A DNA stretch of 64,000 nucleotides from Paenarthrobacter aurescens TC1. Lineage in GTDB: Bacteria > Actinomycetota > Actinomycetes > Actinomycetales > Micrococcaceae. Every line of letters begins with the position of its first letter. Positions within the stretch are counted from its first letter, which is position 1. Positions 1-9,104 of the stretch are shown piece by piece. The translations under genes were made by a program, and so were the position numbers. The stretch lies in contig CP000474.1 in the NCBI GenBank assembly GCA_000014925.1, positions 2,542,001 through 2,606,000 on the forward strand, given 5' to 3'. The notes under the pieces are model-generated. The model was given only the letters and a program-made list of their open reading frames with translations, was not told the DNA's origin and did not search any database.

Positions 1-292
1 TCGCACCATCGGCAAGCCGGTCCAAAGTGGAATCCAGGAATTTGCCCCAGCCGCCGCTGCGCCCCTGAAGCCTCGCCATGATTCCGTCTACGACATCTGA
101 AAATGCGAAGAAGGCGACCACAACCGAACCCCACCACAAAAAGCCCAACGGGTAGAGGACGAGTCCGCCCAATATCACGCCTGCGGTCCCTGCAATGGTC
201 ACGGCGTCAGGAGACACACCGATCCTCAGGAGCCATCGCGCTAGAGGAGTAAAGAGTGAAGTGAAAAAGCCGCGCGCATGCCTATTGAGCAT
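1..292 (-). CDS. pgsA: CDP-alcohol phosphatidyltransferase, PgsA-type (3' part missing)
   Basis: The reverse strand encodes the first 97 residues of an integral membrane CDP-alcohol phosphotransferase; the rest lies off the left edge. The family signature is visible as DGIMAR, followed after a short spacer by GKFLDSTLDRLADG, matching D-G-x2-A-R-x8-G-x3-D-x3-D. The residues before it form hydrophobic helices. In actinobacteria a gene in this place, downstream of thrS and a HIT gene, is usually phosphatidylinositol phosphate synthase (CDP-diacylglycerol plus inositol phosphate). The exact head-group substrate is inferred from context, not seen. The ATG lies inside the 3' end of the HIT gene (11-base overlap), which suggests translational coupling. 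Confidence 0.85.
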   Translation of the reverse strand, partial: MLNRHARGFFTSLFTPLARWLLRIGVSPDAVTIAGTAGVILGGLVLYPLGFLWWGSVVVAFFAFSDVVDGIMARLQGRSGGWGKFLDSTLDRLADGA

Positions 293-875
293 TCGACTCC
301 CCCGGCCAGGCTTCGGCCACAAGCTTGCGGACCTCATCGAGTGTCTGCGTGATGGCCTTGGTCTGGGCGATGATCGGGAAGAAGTTTCCATCCCCGCCCC
401 AGCGCGGAACCACGTGCTGATGGAGATGCGCTGCAATACCGGCACCACCGGTCACGCCTTGGTTCATGCCCAGATTAAAGCCGCTCGGATTGGAAACTTT
501 CCGCAGCACCCGCATTGCCGTCTGGGTGAGGTCGGCGAACTCGGCCGTTTCCTCCACTGTGATGTCCGTGTAGTCGGGTACGTGCCGGTAGGGGCAGATC
601 AACAAATGACCGGGGTTGTACGGGAACAGGTTAAGGACCACATAGCAGGTCCGTCCCCGATAGACGATGAGGGATTCCTCATCTGAGCGTGTGGGTCCTA
701 CACAGAACGGGCAGTCGTCCTTGTTCTTGAATTGATCCTGCCCGCCCTTGATGTAGGCCATACGGTGCGGAGTCCACAGGCGCTGAAACGCGTCCGGTAC
801 GCCTGCCAATCCGAAGTCATCGGTGACGTCGGCATCGCTCGGAAGGTCAGCTGCCGCGCCTGTGTTCTCCTGCAC
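282..875 (-). CDS. HIT-family hydrolase/phosphorylase (Ap4A phosphorylase-like)
   Basis: A histidine-triad protein of about 197 residues. The triad motif reads HLHQHVV, preceded by GMNQGVTGGAGIAAH, and the N-terminal half has the CPFC pair common in HIT proteins. Actinobacterial members next to thrS and pgsA (the Rv2613c type) act as diadenosine tetraphosphate phosphorylases; this substrate is inferred by family. The reading frame stays open into thrS, but I chose the GTG 20 bases after the thrS stop, giving VQENTGAAADLP as the N terminus. The ribosome binding site is weak, so the start is tentative. The 3' end overlaps pgsA, and thrS, HIT and pgsA look like one operon. Confidence 0.85.
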   Translation of the reverse strand: MQENTGAAADLPSDADVTDDFGLAGVPDAFQRLWTPHRMAYIKGGQDQFKNKDDCPFCVGPTRSDEESLIVYRGRTCYVVLNLFPYNPGHLLICPYRHVPDYTDITVEETAEFADLTQTAMRVLRKVSNPSGFNLGMNQGVTGGAGIAAHLHQHVVPRWGGDGNFFPIIAQTKAITQTLDEVRKLVAEAWPGESNAQ

Positions 876-894
876 CGTCTCTGTGTCCGTTCCG

Positions 895-2904
895 TCAGCT
901 CTCGCGGTTCTTGACGGCGTCAACGATCCTGCGGACCGCCTCGGCCACGGGCACTCCATTGTCCTGGCTGCCGTCCCGGAAACGGAACGACACCGCACCG
1001 GCTTCCGCATCCTCGCCGCCGGCAATCAGGACGAACGGGATCTTGTCCTTGCTGGCTGTGCGGATCTTCTTGGGGAACCTGTCCGAGGAGATATCCACCT
1101 CGGCACGGATTCCGGCAGCCTTGAGCTGGCCGACGACGTCGAACATGTAGTCGTTGAACGTCTCGGCGACGGGGATGCCCACTACCTGTACAGGAGCGAG
1201 CCATGCAGGGAATGCCCCGGCGTAGTGCTCGGTGAGAACACCCATGAAGCGTTCCACGGAACCGAAAAGGGCCCGGTGGATCATGACGGGGCGTTGGCGC
1301 GTGCCGTCGGCAGCCTGGTATTCCAATTCGAAACGCTCGGGCAGGTTGAAGTCCAGCTGAATGGTGGACATTTGCCAGGTCCTGCCCAGAGCATCTTTTG
1401 CCTGAACGGAGATCTTGGGGCCGTAAAATGCTGCTCCACCCGGGTCCGGTACCAAGTGCAGACCGGAAGCCTCTGCGACCTCGGACAAAGTGCGTGTAGC
1501 TTCCTCCCAGGCGGCATCGTCACCAACGAACTTCTCTTCGTTCTTGGTGGAGAGCTCCAAGTAGAAGTCGTCCAGGCCGTAGTCCTTGAGCAGGCCAAGG
1601 ACGAAGTTCAGGGTGGTGGTGAGCTCGTCCTTCATCTGCTCGCGGGTGCAGTAGATGTGGGCGTCATCCTGTGTCATGCCACGGACACGGGTCAGCCCGT
1701 GCACAACCCCGGACTTCTCGTAGCGGTACACCGAACCGAATTCAAAAAGGCGCAGCGGAAGTTCGCGGTAAGACCGGCCCCGGGAGCGGAAGATCAGGTT
1801 GTGCATGGGGCAGTTCATCGGCTTCAGGTAGTAATCCTGCGCAGGCTTCCGCACGCTGCCGTCTTCGTTGAATTCGGCGTCCACCTGCATCGCCGGGAAC
1901 ATGCCGTCCTTGTACCAGTCAAGGTGGCCTGAAACCTCGTAGAGGTGTCCCTTGGTGATGTGCGGGGTGTAGACGAACTCATAACCGGCGTCCACATGGC
2001 GTTGACGGGAGTAATCTTCCATTGCCTTGCGGATGATGCCGCCCTTGGGGTGGAACACAGGGAGGCCGGAGCCCAGCTCATCCGGGAAGGAGAAGAGGTC
2101 CAGTTCGACGCCGAGCTTGCGGTGATCGCGGCGCTCAGCTTCAGCTATGCGTTCCTGATATGCCTTGAGGGCTTCCTTGGTGGGCCACGCGGTGCCGTAA
2201 ATGCGCTGCAACTGCTGGTTGTTCTGGTTGCCGAGCCAATATGCCGCAGATGAACGGGTCAACGCGAAAGCGTTGGAGATGATTTTGGTGTTCTGCAGGT
2301 GCGGTCCGCGGCAAAGATCGCACCAGATGCTCTCGCCGCTCTTGCGATCCACATTGTCGTAGATCGTGATGTCGCCCGCGCCGACCTCGACATTGACGCC
2401 TTCGGCCGCGTCGCTTGCGTCGTTCTTCTTGCCCAACAGCTCCAGCTTGTAGGGCTCGTTGGCCATCGCTTCGCGGGCTTCTTCTTCGGTGACTACACGG
2501 CGAACGAACTTCTGGTTCTGGTTGATGATCTTTTGCATCATCTTTTCCAGCGTGCGCAGGTCTTCCGGGGTGAACGGATCAGCGACGTCGAAGTCGAAGT
2601 AGAAGCCGTCAGTGATGTACGGGCCGATGCCGAGCTTGGCCTCGGGGCGCAACTGCTGGACGGCCTGCGCCATGACGTGCGCTGTGGAGTGGCGGAGAAC
2701 GTTGAGTCCATCAGGGGAATCGATGGTGACGCCCTCGACGTCTGCACCCTCGGTGAGGACTTGGTCAAGGTCCTTGAGTACACCATTGACACGGGCTACA
2801 ACGACGTCGCGGCGCTCGAAGAAGAGTTCCGCGCCGGTAGTCCCTTCCGTCACCTTGGTCTCTTCGCCATCGACGATGAGGGTGATCTGTTGGGCATCTG
2901 ACAC
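895..2904 (-). CDS. thrS: Threonine--tRNA ligase
   Basis: A 669-residue class II aminoacyl-tRNA synthetase that charges tRNA-Thr with threonine and hydrolyses mischarged seryl-tRNA. Domain order is visible: an N-terminal TGS domain ([17 protein letters not shown]), the second editing domain with the [10 protein letters not shown] zinc-type histidine motif, the catalytic core with motif 2 around [18 protein letters not shown] and the zinc-binding cysteine in [12 protein letters not shown], and a C-terminal anticodon-binding domain starting near [10 protein letters not shown]. Length is normal for the family. It starts with ATG after a GGAG-like site. I see no T-box or specific attenuator in the roughly 150 bases between it and dnaE2. 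It heads the thrS-HIT-pgsA string. Confidence 0.97.
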   Translation of the reverse strand: MSDAQQITLIVDGEETKVTEGTTGAELFFERRDVVVARVNGVLKDLDQVLTEGADVEGVTIDSPDGLNVLRHSTAHVMAQAVQQLRPEAKLGIGPYITDGFYFDFDVADPFTPEDLRTLEKMMQKIINQNQKFVRRVVTEEEAREAMANEPYKLELLGKKNDASDAAEGVNVEVGAGDITIYDNVDRKSGESIWCDLCRGPHLQNTKIISNAFALTRSSAAYWLGNQNNQQLQRIYGTAWPTKEALKAYQERIAEAERRDHRKLGVELDLFSFPDELGSGLPVFHPKGGIIRKAMEDYSRQRHVDAGYEFVYTPHITKGHLYEVSGHLDWYKDGMFPAMQVDAEFNEDGSVRKPAQDYYLKPMNCPMHNLIFRSRGRSYRELPLRLFEFGSVYRYEKSGVVHGLTRVRGMTQDDAHIYCTREQMKDELTTTLNFVLGLLKDYGLDDFYLELSTKNEEKFVGDDAAWEEATRTLSEVAEASGLHLVPDPGGAAFYGPKISVQAKDALGRTWQMSTIQLDFNLPERFELEYQAADGTRQRPVMIHRALFGSVERFMGVLTEHYAGAFPAWLAPVQVVGIPVAETFNDYMFDVVGQLKAAGIRAEVDISSDRFPKKIRTASKDKIPFVLIAGGEDAEAGAVSFRFRDGSQDNGVPVAEAVRRIVDAVKNRES

Positions 2905-3055
2905 GGGTGTCTCCTATTCATAGTTAAGGCTTCATAGCTTGTGGCGTACGGGGACCACAGCCAGCCACCGTCAATCGTATCCGCTTCAGCGAAGGCGGCC
3001 AAAGCAGCGCGCCGGGGCCGGATTCGGCTGCCCGAGGAAGGATTCTGCTGCGCGT

Positions 3056-6000
3056 TCAGCTTCCCAGGCCAGTGATGGCGAGGTTCCTGGAGATGCCATG
3101 AAGGGGCCCGTGGTGGGTGTATTCATCCGGTAGACCAACTTCGGCAGGCAAGAGTTCGGAATATGGCAATTCTTCGGGCCGGCTGAGGTCCCATGCCTTG
3201 CTGGCGCTCAGACTGATGCCCTTGGGACCGGTCCTTCTGGTGGTTCCACGGATCAACAGCATGCGGGTACCAAACAAGAGGGGCCCCGATTCTTCCTGGG
3301 CTTCATGGAAGAAGACAGAGTCAACACAACCTGTGCCGTCATCGATGCTGATGAAGACAACGCGCCGCCCGCCCCGCATGGGTGGGGTTTGTGTCGCTAT
3401 CCGGACCCCCGCCACCAGGACTTCGGTCCCATTGCGCAGGCTGAGGAGTTTGTCAGCCGTAGTGACTCCCAACTTCTCCAACAGTGGCCGGTGGCTTTCC
3501 ATCAAGTGCTCGCTGACATCCACAGCCATGAGATCGAGTTCCGCCCTGACGTTGTCCACCATTGTGGGCGCAGGCAGTTCCGGAGCCAGGTTCCGCAGTT
3601 CCACATCGCCCAAGGCAAACGCCAGTTGTCCCTCAATGCCATCGGTGGCTTTTTTGGAAGGGTTGCTTTGGAGTGCTTGCAAGTGTTGTACGAGGTCGGC
3701 CCGGTTCGCTTTTCCACCGGAGTCTTTGTGCAAGGCATCAAAGGCGCCAAGTTGGGCCAGTCTTTTAATGTTTGGTTTACTCACCCTCGCCCGCGCCCGG
3801 AGGTCTGCCAGGGAATCGTACGGTTGCCCGGCCACGATCCGCTTCAGTTCTGCGCCTGATAGCCCATAGATCCCAGTGAGGCTCAAGCGGATTCCGAGCT
3901 TTCCATGATTGGTGCCTTGCTGGATTTTCTCCACCCGGTATTCAGCCTGGCTCCTGTTGATATCCAAAGGCAGGATGGGAATGCCTAGCCGGCGGGCTTC
4001 AGCAACGAGCAGTCGCTTGGGATACATCCCGGGATCGTGTTCCCACAGCCCGGCGAGGAAGGCCTCGGGGTGATGGGCCTTGAGCCAGGCAGACTGATAT
4101 GTGGGCACAGCAAAGGCAGCACCGTGGGCTTTGCAAAAACCAAAACTGCCGAAGGCTTTCAGGGTTCCCCAGACCTTGTCCACCACTTCGGGACTGTATT
4201 TCTTGATCGCTTCCTTTCGGAAGTACTTCTCCACTCCCGGTTCCTGCACTTCGTCGCCCAGGGCCCGACGAAACTCGTCGGCCCTGTCCAAACCGCAATC
4301 GGTCATGACGTGGAAGGTCTTCAGGATCTGCTCATGGAAAACAGTCACCCCGTGTGTTTCCTGCAGGACTGGCTTGAGGTCCTGGTGGGGATATATCTCA
4401 GGAGCAAAGCCGTGCCGGTGTTCCAGGAAGGGTCGCACCATGTCGGATTTCATGGGTCCGGGCCTGAAAAGCGAGATGTCGATGATGAGGTCGTTGAATT
4501 CCCGGGGAGCCATCTTTCCAATGAGTTCCCGTTGTCCCGGCGATTCGATCTGGAAGCAACCAAGCGTGTGGGTACTGCGTATCAGCTCATAGGTGGGTTC
4601 GTCGTCGAAAGGTACGGCATTGAGGTCGATCCTGCCGTCAGGGGCAATGTAGTCAGGACCATCCCCGCCCGGCTCGATTGGATGCCTGCCTGCTGCCACC
4701 ACTTCAGCTTTGGAAGGATGCAGCCGAATCACTTCCCGAACCGCAAAGGCCATGGCACTCTGCATGCGCACTCCCAGGACATCGAGTTTGAGCATGCCCA
4801 TGGGATCCATGTCATGTTTGTCGAATTGACTCATGGGCAGGCCCAAGCCACTGGGCTGGACGGGTGTTCGATCCAGCAGTGTGGCATCTCCCAGAATCAC
4901 TCCACAAGGATGCATGGAGATGTGCCGGGGAAGGCGATCCAGCCTTTCTGTAAGGTCAACCAACAGGTCCAGCTGTTGGTTCTCCTCCAAGGCTCCCCTT
5001 TCCACCCGCCCGGCAAAATCACGCAGCTCGGGCTTCTCAACCAAGGCCTCACGGAATTTGCGTGCAGAGAATCTCCACAGTTGCTTGGCGATCTCACCGA
5101 CTTCATCGTCCGGCATCCCCAAGGCCATGCCGGCATCACGAACTGCACCACGTGCCCTGTAGCCGTTTTGCATGCTCATCAGGGTGACCCGTTCGGCCCC
5201 AAAGCGGTCAAAGATCTTTCGGTAGACGTTGTGCCTTTCAGCACTTTCCACATCAATATCAATGTCTGGAAGGGTGGACCGCCGGCCGGATAGGAAGCGT
5301 TCAAAGATGAGGTCATGGCGGATCGGATCAACCTGGCTGATATCGATCAAGTAGTTGACCAGGCTTGAGGCACCGGATCCCCTCGCGGCAACCCGGACCC
5401 CCATATCCAGGATCATCCGTGAAACTTCTGCCACGGTAAGGAAGTAGGAGGCAAAGCCAAGCCTGCCGATGATCCCGAGTTCGTGCTCCAACCGCGAGCG
5501 CAGGTGTTTTTCAGCATCTCCGTTGATGCCCGGGAACCTTCTGGTGATTCCGGCTTCGCAGCGTTGGGTGAGTTCAAGCATGGGGTCTGCGTCGATGCCG
5601 ATGATGGAGGCCTCGGGGACTACGGGTTTTTTCCATCCCATATCGAGGACAGGATTGATGCGGCATTTGTCTGCGAGCGCTTCGGTGTTTGCGAGGAGTT
5701 TGGTGAGGTCGGCTTTTCCTTGGCCTGCGGCGTTCATGATTTCTTTACCGAGTTGGAGCATTTGCTGCGGTGTCTTCAGCCAGCCCTGCCCGGTTGGTTG
5801 GAGCATCCCGGTTGGTTGCAGCGGGGGTGCTGTTGAGAGTTCCGGGAGGGATTTGAGGGTGCGTGCGGAGTCGAGGACATCTGCGGTGGCGGCGCCGTCC
5901 TGGGCGCAGTAGCGGACTGCGTTGCTGAGGATTGCGGGGATGTTGTATTCGAGGGCGAGTTTGAGCATGCGCACTGCGTGGGCTGTGCTGAGCGGCTCTC

Positions 6001-6574
6001 CCGGGGCGCTGAGGTGGGATACAACTTCGGCGACCATGGTGCCGGGGGGCATGGCGTCGATCCACTGTTTGAAGAGGGTTCTGGGCCTGAGGTATTTGCG
6101 GCCCCCCATGGCAAGGCCGACGTCGGAGTCTGGTCCTATCAGCACTGTCAGGACTGGTTTGAGGGTTTTGGGGTCAAGGGTTCTTGAGGCGAGTTCTCCC
6201 CGTGTGACTGCAGCAGGGACTGCTCCCCCGGCTTTTCCTGAGGTGCGTGCATGGGCGTCGGATATGAGGCGGCAGAGTGCCCTGTACCCGGCGCCGTTGT
6301 TGTTGCCGTGGGCGAGTACGACGACGCGGCCCCCGACTTGGGTGCGGTGGTCGCCGTCGTCGTCGAATACTGCCAGGTCCACCCCTACGATGGGGTCAAT
6401 GCTTGCGTCCATGCATGCTTTGAGGTGTTTGATGGTGCCGTATAGGCCGTCCCTGTCTGTGCAGGCGAGCGCTGTGGCTCCGTTTGCTGCAGCTGTTTGG
6501 GCAAGTTCATCGGGCCAGGAGACGCCGTAGTGTGCGCTGAAGGCTGTGGAGACGTGCAGGTGGGTAAAGCTCAA
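3056..6574 (-). CDS. dnaE2: Error-prone DNA polymerase III alpha subunit DnaE2
   Basis: A 1172-residue C-family polymerase of the damage-inducible DnaE2 type, used for mutagenic translesion synthesis. The PHP domain begins at once with FTHLHVSTAFSAHYG. The catalytic acidic motif PDIDIDVESAERH is near residues 435-445, and a helix-hairpin-helix/OB-like C terminus ends the protein. DnaE2 normally works with ImuB and an ImuA-type partner; neither is encoded nearby. The start is a TTG only one sense codon after the in-frame TGA of the DUF6504 gene; homology begins directly there. A LexA-type box upstream of that gene implies SOS control of the pair. It ends about 150 bases before thrS and is probably a separate transcription unit. 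Confidence 0.95.
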   Translation of the reverse strand: MSFTHLHVSTAFSAHYGVSWPDELAQTAAANGATALACTDRDGLYGTIKHLKACMDASIDPIVGVDLAVFDDDGDHRTQVGGRVVVLAHGNNNGAGYRALCRLISDAHARTSGKAGGAVPAAVTRGELASRTLDPKTLKPVLTVLIGPDSDVGLAMGGRKYLRPRTLFKQWIDAMPPGTMVAEVVSHLSAPGEPLSTAHAVRMLKLALEYNIPAILSNAVRYCAQDGAATADVLDSARTLKSLPELSTAPPLQPTGMLQPTGQGWLKTPQQMLQLGKEIMNAAGQGKADLTKLLANTEALADKCRINPVLDMGWKKPVVPEASIIGIDADPMLELTQRCEAGITRRFPGINGDAEKHLRSRLEHELGIIGRLGFASYFLTVAEVSRMILDMGVRVAARGSGASSLVNYLIDISQVDPIRHDLIFERFLSGRRSTLPDIDIDVESAERHNVYRKIFDRFGAERVTLMSMQNGYRARGAVRDAGMALGMPDDEVGEIAKQLWRFSARKFREALVEKPELRDFAGRVERGALEENQQLDLLVDLTERLDRLPRHISMHPCGVILGDATLLDRTPVQPSGLGLPMSQFDKHDMDPMGMLKLDVLGVRMQSAMAFAVREVIRLHPSKAEVVAAGRHPIEPGGDGPDYIAPDGRIDLNAVPFDDEPTYELIRSTHTLGCFQIESPGQRELIGKMAPREFNDLIIDISLFRPGPMKSDMVRPFLEHRHGFAPEIYPHQDLKPVLQETHGVTVFHEQILKTFHVMTDCGLDRADEFRRALGDEVQEPGVEKYFRKEAIKKYSPEVVDKVWGTLKAFGSFGFCKAHGAAFAVPTYQSAWLKAHHPEAFLAGLWEHDPGMYPKRLLVAEARRLGIPILPLDINRSQAEYRVEKIQQGTNHGKLGIRLSLTGIYGLSGAELKRIVAGQPYDSLADLRARARVSKPNIKRLAQLGAFDALHKDSGGKANRADLVQHLQALQSNPSKKATDGIEGQLAFALGDVELRNLAPELPAPTMVDNVRAELDLMAVDVSEHLMESHRPLLEKLGVTTADKLLSLRNGTEVLVAGVRIATQTPPMRGGRRVVFISIDDGTGCVDSVFFHEAQEESGPLLFGTRMLLIRGTTRRTGPKGISLSASKAWDLSRPEELPYSELLPAEVGLPDEYTHHGPLHGISRNLAITGLGS

Positions 6575-6577
6575 GGT

Positions 6578-6922
6578 TCACGCTGCTTCTTCGGGTTCTT
6601 CGGCGCGTGCTGGTGCGGCGTCGTGGATGCGCAGGAGTCTCCAGCGTCCGCTGCCCACGTGCCGGACGAGGTCAAGGGTGATGGAATGGTTGGTTTCGGC
6701 GTCGGCTGCGGTGGGTAGGAGCTGTACACGCCAGATTTCGTGGTCGACCAATCCGGCGCCGGTCCCCAGTGGTGCGCGGTTCTCTTCAAGCCACCATTGG
6801 CGCCTTTCGTACCATCGGACCGGTTCGTTGGTGACTGTGTACCGGGTGCCTTTCCAGCGGACTTCCTGTGGCTGGCCTGTGTCGGTGCAGATGACTCCGA
6901 CAGACTCGCTGAACAGCCCCAT
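6578..6922 (-). CDS. DUF6504 family protein, SOS-linked
   Basis: A small soluble protein of 114 residues with the conserved core WKGTRYTVTNEPVRWYERR and a C-terminal part ending LRIHDAAPARAEEPEEAA. Proteins of this family are typically encoded between ImuB-type Y-family polymerase genes and dnaE2 in actinobacteria; their biochemical role is not known to me. I chose the ATG preceded by AGAGG at seven bases rather than the GTG two codons earlier, which would sit on the Shine-Dalgarno. A LexA-box palindrome lies about 30 bases upstream. It is followed in the same frame by dnaE2 after one stop codon and one sense codon. Confidence 0.75.
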   Translation of the reverse strand: MGLFSESVGVICTDTGQPQEVRWKGTRYTVTNEPVRWYERRQWWLEENRAPLGTGAGLVDHEIWRVQLLPTAADAETNHSITLDLVRHVGSGRWRLLRIHDAAPARAEEPEEAA

Positions 6923-6951
6923 ATCCACACCTCTTTACGCCGGAAACCTTA

Positions 6952-6969
6952 TTCGAAAGTATGTTCGAA
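6952..6969 (-). promoter_or_regulatory. LexA/SOS box
   Basis: The sequence TTCGAAAGTATGTTCGAA is a near-perfect dyad and matches the Gram-positive and actinobacterial SOS consensus CGAACRNRYGTTYG with one deviation in the left half. It lies just upstream of the DUF6504-dnaE2 pair, where LexA would block transcription until DNA damage. Confidence 0.8.
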
Positions 6970-7002
6970 TAAATCCAGTTTACGCCGACGCCCCCACAAA
7001 AC

Positions 7003-8058
7003 CTACTTCGAAGTTCCGGTCCTTTCCCGGGTTCGCGCTACGCTCTTGCCCACCTGCTTCAGCAGAGCGTCGCGCCATGGTTGTGCGCCCTGTGCGAGTG
7101 CCACGCTCCCCATGAGGGAAGAAGCCAGCCTGAGAAGTTGTGTTCGCATAACCCGCTTCCTGCCAAAGGCGGCGAGCGCTTCCTCCGTGGGCAGTTCATT
7201 CAGCAGGCCCCCCAGGGTCACAGCGTCGATGAGCGCTTCGCAGGCGCCCCTGCCCAGGTTGGGGGTCATTGCGTGAGCGGCATCCCCTACCAGCACGACG
7301 TTCCTACGTGCGTAGCGGCCGAGGGCCGGGGTGGTCCAGATGCGTTGCGCAAGCGATGTTTCGGGGCTGGCCAGGGCGAGGAGTTCCTTCACTGCGGGTG
7401 CGTGGTTGGCATAGCGGTCCCGGGTCACTTCAAGCGCCTCTGCGACGTCCACCTTGTCCGGGCCCAGGTCTGAGCGGAAGGAGGCGTACCAGTTGGTTCC
7501 ACCTCCGGCAGGTGCCAGGCCGAAAATCTGACCGCGCCCCCAGTATTCACCTACGTCTTGAGGGGATGGGATTCCTGGAACGACGCCCCTGACTGCAAGG
7601 AACGGCGTTGGCCTGGCCGTACTTCGCCGGCCCCAAAAGTCCCGCCGAACAATGCTGTTGACTCCGTCGGCACCCACGCTCAACCCGGAATGGCCCGGCA
7701 GGCGATCCACTCTCTGCACTACCCGGCGCACGGTAGCTGGTACCGCCGTGTCCAGCAGTCTCAGCAGTTCGGGGCGGGACACTCCTACCAGCCCTTCACC
7801 TTCCATGGACAGCAGGGCCTCTCCCGAGGGACGGCGAAGTGCGCCGGCTTTGATAATGGCTCCGCGACTCCGCACGGCCCCGAGTATCCCCAACTCAGCC
7901 AACGCCTGCTGGGCTTCCGGCCACATGGCCAAGGTAGTTCCAACGGACGGGAGTTCGGTCCGCTGCTCATACACGGTGACGTCGAACCGGCCGGGGTCGA
8001 GTCGTCCTGCGAGCGCCAACCCGGCGATTCCTCCACCAATGATGTCCACTTTTTCCAT
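7003..8058 (-). CDS. FAD-dependent monooxygenase (PHBH/UbiH-like)
   Basis: A flavoprotein of about 351 residues. The N-terminal dinucleotide-binding motif is GGGIAGLALAGRL, and the second FAD motif is GDAAHAMTPNLGRGACEA, typical of group A aromatic hydroxylases. The middle is short compared with 380-400 residue relatives. It probably hydroxylates a small aromatic or polyketide-like substrate; nothing here identifies it. It is divergent from a TetR gene with a palindrome between them, so repression by that TetR with substrate release is likely. The chosen start is the ATG of MEKVDIIG; a GTG two codons earlier is possible. No good ribosome binding site is visible. Confidence 0.85.
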   Translation of the reverse strand: MEKVDIIGGGIAGLALAGRLDPGRFDVTVYEQRTELPSVGTTLAMWPEAQQALAELGILGAVRSRGAIIKAGALRRPSGEALLSMEGEGLVGVSRPELLRLLDTAVPATVRRVVQRVDRLPGHSGLSVGADGVNSIVRRDFWGRRSTARPTPFLAVRGVVPGIPSPQDVGEYWGRGQIFGLAPAGGGTNWYASFRSDLGPDKVDVAEALEVTRDRYANHAPAVKELLALASPETSLAQRIWTTPALGRYARRNVVLVGDAAHAMTPNLGRGACEALIDAVTLGGLLNELPTEEALAAFGRKRVMRTQLLRLASSLMGSVALAQGAQPWRDALLKQVGKSVARTRERTGTSK

Positions 8059-8069
8059 GGCCACACTGT

Positions 8070-8089
8070 ACTACTACATTTGTAGTAGT
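8070..8089. promoter_or_regulatory. TetR operator palindrome between divergent genes
   Basis: Two perfect 9-base arms, ACTACTACA and TGTAGTAGT, are separated by two bases. The site sits 12 bases upstream of the monooxygenase start and 28 bases upstream of the TetR start, a classic place for an operator controlling both promoters. Confidence 0.7.
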
Positions 8090-8116
8090 GATAGGGGTTG
8101 AAGCTAGACTTTCGCC

Positions 8117-8653
8117 ATGCCGGACCGCCGAACAGAACTTGCCGACGCCGCCCTTGCCGTGGTTGCTGCCAAAGGCCTCAAGGGACTCACCCACCGGGCC
8201 GTAGACGCCCACGCGGGCGTCGCCGTCGGAACCACCTCGAACTATTTCCGCAACCGGGCAGCACTGATGGGGGCCGCCGTCGACCGCGTTGAAGAACGGG
8301 ACCGCCTCCTGCTCCAGCGCGGTGGAACGGAAATCCCGACGTCGGTAGCCGCCTTGGCGGAGCAGATCGCCGGAGCGGTCATGGGACTCGCGCATGAGAA
8401 CGCCGAACTGACCCGAGCCAGGTTCGCCTTTGCCCTCGACCAGCCCGATGTTGTGGCAGCCGGGCATGAGCGGCTGGTATCGGCGTTGGCGCAACTGCTT
8501 GAAGCCATGGGCATAACTGAAGCAAGAGCCCGGGCCGAAGCAGTGTCCGACTACGGCGACGGCCTGGCCATGCACCTGCTGACCGCCCGCAAAGGCCAGG
8601 ACATTGACGGCGCCACCGTAGCCAGAAGCCTCCGGCGCCTCCTGGAGGGATAA
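8117..8653 (+). CDS. TetR/AcrR family transcriptional regulator
   Basis: A 178-residue repressor-like protein. The N-terminal helix-turn-helix is seen in LAVVAAKGLKGLTHRAVDAH followed by AGVAVGTTSNYFRNRAALM, with the helical ligand-binding domain after it. The family dimerises, binds a palindrome and leaves DNA on binding a small molecule. The perfect dyad just upstream, shared with the divergent monooxygenase gene, is the probable target, giving auto-repression and control of the neighbour. The ligand is unknown, perhaps the monooxygenase substrate. Confidence 0.9.
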   Translation: MPDRRTELADAALAVVAAKGLKGLTHRAVDAHAGVAVGTTSNYFRNRAALMGAAVDRVEERDRLLLQRGGTEIPTSVAALAEQIAGAVMGLAHENAELTRARFAFALDQPDVVAAGHERLVSALAQLLEAMGITEARARAEAVSDYGDGLAMHLLTARKGQDIDGATVARSLRRLLEG

Positions 8654-8711
8654 GGGTGAGGATGACACCCAAGGGGTGGACGGCAGCCGGTCCACAGAGC
8701 AGGATTGTGGA

Positions 8712-9101
8712 ATGAGCACCAATGACGCACTCCTGAAGCAGGTCAACATCTCCGCCGAAGACGACAACCTCGTGGCACGGTTCGAAATCGATGGCAACAT
8801 ACCAGGCTCCGGCGCTTACGTCGTGGGCCTTGTTGCTGCAAGCGAGGACTATTCCTCACAGCGCAGGCTCGGCATCGAGTTCATGAACGGCGAGGCGATC
8901 TCGTTCTATTCCTTCAACCACTCCCTCAGTGCCGAGGAAAACTACGACATCAAGGGCGTGGAGCACTCCGGCAACGTCATCACGGGGAACTTCCCGATGT
9001 CTGCCATCCACGGGCTCAGCAAAGGCCACGTCATGACAGGCTTCAGCGAAGCCGACGGCCGGGAATTCCAATCCGGCGTGCCGGTTACCGAAGCCCTCTG
9101 A
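8712..9101 (+). CDS. Conserved hypothetical protein
   Basis: A soluble protein of 129 residues, acidic and without signal peptide or membrane segments. It has alternating strand-like stretches (NLVARFEIDGNIPGSGAYVV, RRLGIEFMNGEAISFYSF), suggesting a small beta fold. I do not recognise the family. The ATG used is preceded by a weak purine-rich site; an upstream in-frame GTG would add 12 residues. It lies 58 bases after the TetR gene on the same strand, so it may share its transcript, and is convergent with the SRAP gene three bases away. Confidence 0.65.
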   Translation: MSTNDALLKQVNISAEDDNLVARFEIDGNIPGSGAYVVGLVAASEDYSSQRRLGIEFMNGEAISFYSFNHSLSAEENYDIKGVEHSGNVITGNFPMSAIHGLSKGHVMTGFSEADGREFQSGVPVTEAL

Positions 9102-9104
9102 CTC

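Noticed and set aside
2905..3055. Possible T-box or leader before thrS
   Set aside because: No T-box core sequence or terminator/antiterminator pair could be recognised.
4037..5293. 418-codon forward frame opposite dnaE2
   Set aside because: Shadow of DnaE2, whose catalytic motifs are unambiguous on the other strand.
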